NCBI GenBank assembly: GCA_029983625.1
Contig: JASBZF010000010.1
Coordinates: 1-28,744, forward strand
Length of the DNA: 28,744 nucleotides
Source of the DNA: Pauljensenia sp.
Lineage (GTDB): Bacteria > Actinomycetota > Actinomycetes > Actinomycetales > Actinomycetaceae
Direction of reading: 5' to 3'
Shown piece by piece: positions 25,441 to 28,744 of the stretch (positions within the stretch are counted from its first letter, which is position 1; every line of letters starts with the position of its first letter). A program made the translations under genes and the position numbers. A model generated the notes under the pieces. The model made no database searches. It was given only the letters and a program-made list of their open reading frames with translations, and had not been told where the DNA came from.

Positions 25441-25918
25441 GAGAGAGCGCAGCCCCCGCCGCTTACTTGCTGATCTTCGTTTCTACTGTCGAGGGCGGGA
25501 ATCTGGCGTTCAATCAGGCCGCGTGGGAGCGAGCCGTGCAGGTCGCCGGGCTGAAAGGCTAGGTGACCAACATTCCCGCAAGTCTCATGCCCGCAAGCGA
25601 GGTCATCTCCTCCTACCACGACCTGTGGCACGTGGAGCAGCCCTTCCGCATGAGCAAGACCGACCTGAAAGCCCGCCCCGTCTTCCACCACAGCGAGCAA
25701 ACCATCGAAGCCCACCTGACCATCGTCATCGCGTCCTGCCCTGTCCCGCTACCTACACACCACCACCGGCATCAGCGCCTCGAAAATCATGCGTGCTCTC
25801 AAGTACCTCCAGCACGTCACCATCAGCGTGCCCGGCGGACACTCCCTCACAGCCAGCCCTACCATCACCCCCCAGTCCGTTACATTCTCAGCATCCTCCA
25901 CCCAGACGACACACTAAA
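25441..25918 (+). pseudogene. Degraded IS1634-type transposase, C-terminal remnant
   Basis: A reading frame beginning near 25441 gives VEGGNLAFNQAAWERAVQVA, GLKG, then a TAG (25560-25562), then VTNIPASLMP, SSYHDLWHVEQPFRMSKTDL, KARPVFHHSE and EAHLTIVIA. A one-base frameshift near 25737 then leads into ALSRYLHTTTGISASKIMRA and runs to TAA at 25918. The SYHDLWHVEQ.FRMSKTDLKARPV.HH block is typical of the C-terminal part of IS1634/IS4-like DDE transposases. The stop replaces the expected Tyr in a GLKGYVTN-like motif, and the N-terminal catalytic part is missing. No terminal inverted repeats or target duplication are seen. Confidence 0.85.
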
Positions 25919-26006
25919 CACCTGAAGTCACCTCTTATTCGTCCTTCTGGGTACCGGATCTGTCTTGCAGGCAGGTGAGGTTTCTCAGTGTGAGGTGCTG
26001 CGAGAG

Positions 26007-26022
26007 TGTTTCACGTGAAACA
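26007..26022. promoter_or_regulatory. parS: parS site upstream of parB
   Basis: TGTTTCACGTGAAACA is a perfect 16-base palindrome matching the bacterial chromosomal parS consensus. It lies 25 bases before the parB ATG, between the transposase remnant and the ribosome binding site. ParB bound here could load onto DNA and also repress parB. Confidence 0.96.
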
Positions 26023-26047
26023 ATGAGACTTGAGAACGGAGGTCATC

Positions 26048-27583
26048 ATGGCGAATGAGAAGAGTAATCGCAATAGTTCTGGACGAGCTGCAACGAAGCA
26101 TACAGCTTTAGGTAGGGGTCTTGGCGCACTGATTCCTTCACAGATAGTCAATGATGACTCTGCAACGAGTTCTGGAGCATCAACAGATCCTCTGGATGTT
26201 CTCTTTCCCGGTCGCCCCTCAGGTGCACGTCTGCGAGGGGGATCCGCAAAGGACTTGCTTACCCCGAAGTCTTCAGGAATGTCCCGAACTCGAAAATCTG
26301 CCAAAGTGACGAGCTCAACGAGTTCTGACGTAAAAAGTAAACAGAAGCAAGGGAGAGATGAGAAGAAAGAGATGACGGCTTCTTCCGTCATTTCCTCATC
26401 CGCTTCTTCTTTATCGTCCACAGCAGACATAGCACCTGAAAGTGTTGAGATCAGTACGTATATAACACACAAAGAAGCTGACTCGAAGCTGCGCGTGGAG
26501 TCTGGAAGAAAGGAAGTGCAGACACACTCTCCGGTTTCTGCGACTCCTCTGCATCAGGAGAAGGGATCATCAGATAAGGTCGAAATCACTCTGGGCACGG
26601 ATGCTGATTCATCCGAACTGAAGGATCAGCAGCTCTCCTCTTCAGAAAGTGCTTTTCCAAAGAAAGATGGGGAGTCTGCAAGTTCCAATGCAAATGTTTC
26701 ACGTGAAACATCGCAAGATCTTTTACCTGTTCCTGGTGCCACCTTCGCAGACATTCCGATTGATTACATCGTTCCGAATACGCGACAACCTCGTGAAGTT
26801 TTTGATGAAGACGATCTTGCAGAGCTGCGTGACTCGATCCTTGAAGTAGGGGTATTGCAGCCGATCGTTGTGCGACCGATCGACTTTGAGGCAGAACACT
26901 CTCCTCGTCTTGTGGAGTACATGAAGGAAAAACCGAAGGCGCGCTTTGAACTCATTATGGGAGAACGGCGTCTTCGAGCATCCGAACTGGCTGGATTTGA
27001 AACCGTTCCGTCGATTATCCGGCAAACTGAGGATGAGGATCTTCTTCGTGATGCTTTGTTGGAAAACCTTCACCGCGCACAACTCAATCCCCTTGAAGAA
27101 GCTTCTGCATATCAGCAGCTCATGGCAGATTTCGGTGCGACACAGGAACAACTCGCAAAACGAATTGCCCGATCACGTCCGCAGATTGCGAATACCCTAC
27201 GCTTACTTAAGCTCCCACCTGCGGTTCAAAAGAAAGTTGCGGCGCAGGTGATTTCTGCAGGTCATGCCCGAGCCCTACTTTCTTTGAAAACAGCTCAGGA
27301 AATGGAAATCCTTGCTGAACGAATTGTTGCCGAAGGGCTTTCTGTGCGCACGACTGAAGAGCTTGTTCGCCTTGGCCGCGTAAAATCTGTGTCACGATCG
27401 CAACGCACACCCCGAGTCGCGACACTCTCAGCGCTTGGTGAATCAGTGGTCTGCGCATTTGAGAATCTGTACGAAACGAGAGTGACGATCACTGAAGGGG
27501 CAAAGAAGGGGAAGATTGTCATTGAGTTTGCCGGTCAGGAAGATCTTGAGCGAATTAAAGATCTCGTGATGCGACAACACTGA
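26048..27583 (+). CDS. parB: Chromosome partitioning protein ParB with a long Ser-rich linker
   Basis: The 511-residue ParB starts at the ATG behind GGAGGT. The N-terminal ParA-stimulating motif is ALGRGLGALIPSQ (about 20-32). A low-complexity linker rich in Ser, Lys, Thr and Glu follows (about 33-225), so the protein is longer than the 300-350 residues usual for ParB. The CTP-binding core includes NTRQPREVFDEDDL, GERRLRASELAGF and ENLHRAQLNPLEEA, and the DNA-binding helix-turn-helix ATQEQLAKRIARSRPQIANT recognises parS. The dimerisation domain is at the C-terminus. A second parS lies inside the gene. Confidence 0.95.
   Translation: MANEKSNRNSSGRAATKHTALGRGLGALIPSQIVNDDSATSSGASTDPLDVLFPGRPSGARLRGGSAKDLLTPKSSGMSRTRKSAKVTSSTSSDVKSKQKQGRDEKKEMTASSVISSSASSLSSTADIAPESVEISTYITHKEADSKLRVESGRKEVQTHSPVSATPLHQEKGSSDKVEITLGTDADSSELKDQQLSSSESAFPKKDGESASSNANVSRETSQDLLPVPGATFADIPIDYIVPNTRQPREVFDEDDLAELRDSILEVGVLQPIVVRPIDFEAEHSPRLVEYMKEKPKARFELIMGERRLRASELAGFETVPSIIRQTEDEDLLRDALLENLHRAQLNPLEEASAYQQLMADFGATQEQLAKRIARSRPQIANTLRLLKLPPAVQKKVAAQVISAGHARALLSLKTAQEMEILAERIVAEGLSVRTTEELVRLGRVKSVSRSQRTPRVATLSALGESVVCAFENLYETRVTITEGAKKGKIVIEFAGQEDLERIKDLVMRQH
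26695..26710. promoter_or_regulatory. parS: parS site inside parB
   Basis: A second perfect TGTTTCACGTGAAACA lies within parB, encoding residues 216-221 (NVSRET) at the end of the linker. It is identical to the upstream site, and both are on the plus strand as given (the word is palindromic). A site within or beside parB is known from other bacteria. Confidence 0.96.
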
Positions 27584-27667
27584 AATGTGCGACGGTATCC
27601 GTTACGGTGCAGTAAAGCTACGTCATAAGCTGTTCTTCTCCGTGTAATAGAACACTAAAGTGGTTCG

Positions 27668-27693
27668 ACCTATTGGAAGCAAGCACAATAGGT
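27668..27693. repeat. Inverted repeat upstream of the HAD hydrolase
   Basis: ACCTATTG and CAATAGGT are perfect 8-bp arms with a 10-base loop, 30 bases before the HAD start. No T-run follows. Possible operator or leader hairpin. Confidence 0.45.
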
Positions 27694-27722
27694 GTTATCA
27701 AAGTTCGAGAGAAAGGGGTGCA

Positions 27723-28352
27723 ATGCGTATCGAAGCGCTGAAGCGGCCTGTTCTCTTCGATGTGGGTGGCGTCCTCGTTAATTCACATCCCGATCCTGCC
27801 TGTATTGCAGCACTCATTGGTGACGATTCTTCTGAATTTGTCGCTCTGGTCGATCAAGCGATATGGGCAAATCGCGATGCTTACGATGCGGGAGCAAGTG
27901 ATCGAGACTTCTGGGATCGGGTTTTAGGGGACTGTGGACAGCCGCAAGTCAGTGATGAAGTGTTGAGCAAACTCGTTGAACTCGATTCAATGCGAATGCA
28001 TCACGCCAATCCTGAAGCCCTGGAGCTTATTCGCGAACTTGCTCAGGCGGGTGTCCGGCTAGGAATTCTTTCCAATGCTCCCAAACCCATCGCCGATCAA
28101 ATCCGGCGCGCCTCATGGGCGAAGAGCTTCAGTAGCTTCGTTTTTTCCTGTGACGTAGGTTCATGTAAACCACATCGGCAGATCTATCGCGAATCTCTTG
28201 AGATTTACGAGGTCGATCCAGAAGATGTGATTTTCTTCGATGATCGGAAGAAAAATATCAGGGCAGCTCAACTTCTCGGTATCCACGGGATCGTCTGGAC
28301 CGGCGCTGCTCAAGCGCGTGAAAGTTTGCAAGAACTCAACATTCTGAGCTGA
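27723..28352 (+). CDS. HAD-superfamily hydrolase (IA-like)
   Basis: This 209-residue protein begins MRIEALKRPVLFDVGGVLVN after AGGGG five bases upstream; longer readings to 27660 lack similarity. HAD motif I is FDVGGVL, with the nucleophile Asp in place and Gly at the +2 position where many phosphatases have Asp, as in some family-IA and YihX-like members. Motif II is LSNAPKP, motif III Lys is in SCKPHRQIY, and motif IV is VIFFDDRKKNIRAAQLLGI. A cap region lies between motifs I and II. It is probably a small-molecule phosphatase; substrate unknown. It sits downstream of parB with its own probable promoter region and hairpin. Confidence 0.85.
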   Translation: MRIEALKRPVLFDVGGVLVNSHPDPACIAALIGDDSSEFVALVDQAIWANRDAYDAGASDRDFWDRVLGDCGQPQVSDEVLSKLVELDSMRMHHANPEALELIRELAQAGVRLGILSNAPKPIADQIRRASWAKSFSSFVFSCDVGSCKPHRQIYRESLEIYEVDPEDVIFFDDRKKNIRAAQLLGIHGIVWTGAAQARESLQELNILS

Positions 28353-28515
28353 AAAAGGACTCTTCTGAAGGTTCCTTTCCGATCATCATTCTTTCCTTCT
28401 CAACATGGACTCAATGCTTTGTGAAGCCACCATTGCACTCACTATCATTGAGCGCACCCTTCAGCACGCCCTCAGACATGGTTATAGGACAAAAGGGACC
28501 CGTACTGCCAGGAAG
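28353..28515. other. Convergent spacer after the HAD gene
   Basis: No gene is seen in this 163-base gap. AAAGGA and TCCTTT (28355-28379) form a weak hairpin shortly after the HAD stop that may help termination; no T-run follows. Confidence 0.3.
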
Positions 28516-28744
28516 TTACCCGTGGTGAACAGTGATGCGCACGTGTTTAACAGTGGCACCGGGGATGTTGTCTGCGAAGACGTCGAGCACGTCAGCAATT
28601 GGGCGGTAACGAGGTAAGTGGTTGGGAGTGATACTGTCCAGGCACCGACCACGCAGTCCAACCCAGCCTTGGTGACTAGGATTCGCAGGGGTTGAAGCAG
28701 TGGTGGTGTATGGGTCACGGTTTGTGTCCTGAGCAAGACGGGTA
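28516..28744 (-). CDS. C-terminal part of an unrecognised protein, truncated by the window
   Basis: The minus strand has an open frame from the window edge to TAA at 28516-28518, about 75 residues with no start inside. It includes LAQDTNRDPYTTTASTPANP, then GWVGLRGRCLDSITP, RYRPIADVLDVFADNIPG and KVHVRITVHHG-like ending (ATVKHVRITVHHG). Codon use is normal (GC-rich third positions), supporting a real gene. I do not recognise the family. It would end convergently with the HAD gene. Confidence 0.55.
   Translation of the reverse strand, partial: TRLAQDTNRDPYTTTASTPANPSHQGWVGLRGRCLDSITPNHLPRYRPIADVLDVFADNIPGATVKHVRITVHHG

Noticed and set aside
28405..28617. 70-codon plus-strand frame near the end
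   Set aside because: The minus-strand frame over the same DNA has better codon use and protein-like sequence; no ribosome binding site here.
1..28744. CRISPR array or large cryptic defence cluster
   Set aside because: No regularly spaced direct repeats and no cas or other defence genes beyond the single MmeI-like enzyme are seen.

Overview
The window is the replication-origin neighbourhood of a bacterial chromosome. The actinobacterial features are the order dnaA-dnaN-recF-DUF721-gyrB-gyrA-DUF3566-tRNA-Ile-tRNA-Ala, a tiny DLW-39-type gene between the two tRNAs, DnaA boxes of the TTGTCCACA/TTATCCACA type, and rpsF-ssb-rpsR-rplI close to dnaB. Moderate G+C, a DinF-type MATE gene next to dnaB and a Ser-rich ParB suggest a member of the Actinomycetaceae (Actinomyces/Schaalia-like). 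Genus is inference only.

Layout. 1-1770 (minus strand): ribosomal/SSB operon rpsF-ssb-rpsR-rplI, with a hairpin-rich leader. 2077-3501 (minus): MATE transporter. 3502-3867: divergent intergenic region crowded with DnaA boxes. 3868-5208 (plus): dnaB. 5209-9385: accessory island with a one-polypeptide MmeI-like restriction-modification enzyme, a 31-codon ORF and a decayed AT-rich lipoprotein gene broken by one in-frame stop. 9386-20172 (minus): tRNA-Ala, DLW-39-like protein, tRNA-Ile, DUF3566, gyrA, gyrB, DUF721 (DciA-like), recF, dnaN, dnaA. 18189-18648 and 20173-20476 flank dnaA and both carry DnaA-box clusters; they are the candidate oriC. 20477-24375 (plus): rpmH-rnpA-yidD-yidC-jag-rsmG behind a clear promoter. 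24541-27583 (plus): parA, an IS1634-type transposase remnant and parB, with two perfect parS sites (one in front of parB, one inside it). 27723-28352: a HAD hydrolase. 28516-28744 (minus): the 3' end of an unrecognised gene running off the window.

How it works together. DnaA and its boxes start replication; DciA-like DUF721, DnaB, SSB, DnaN, RecF and gyrase act at the fork; ParA/ParB/parS segregate the new origins. RpmH/RnpA/YidD/YidC/Jag/RsmG link ribosome and tRNA maturation to membrane insertion. The least ordinary parts are the repeated inverted DnaA-box modules upstream of dnaA, the DnaA-box cluster in front of dnaB, the transposase fossil splitting parA from parB, the composition-mosaic MmeI-like gene and the lipoprotein pseudogene.
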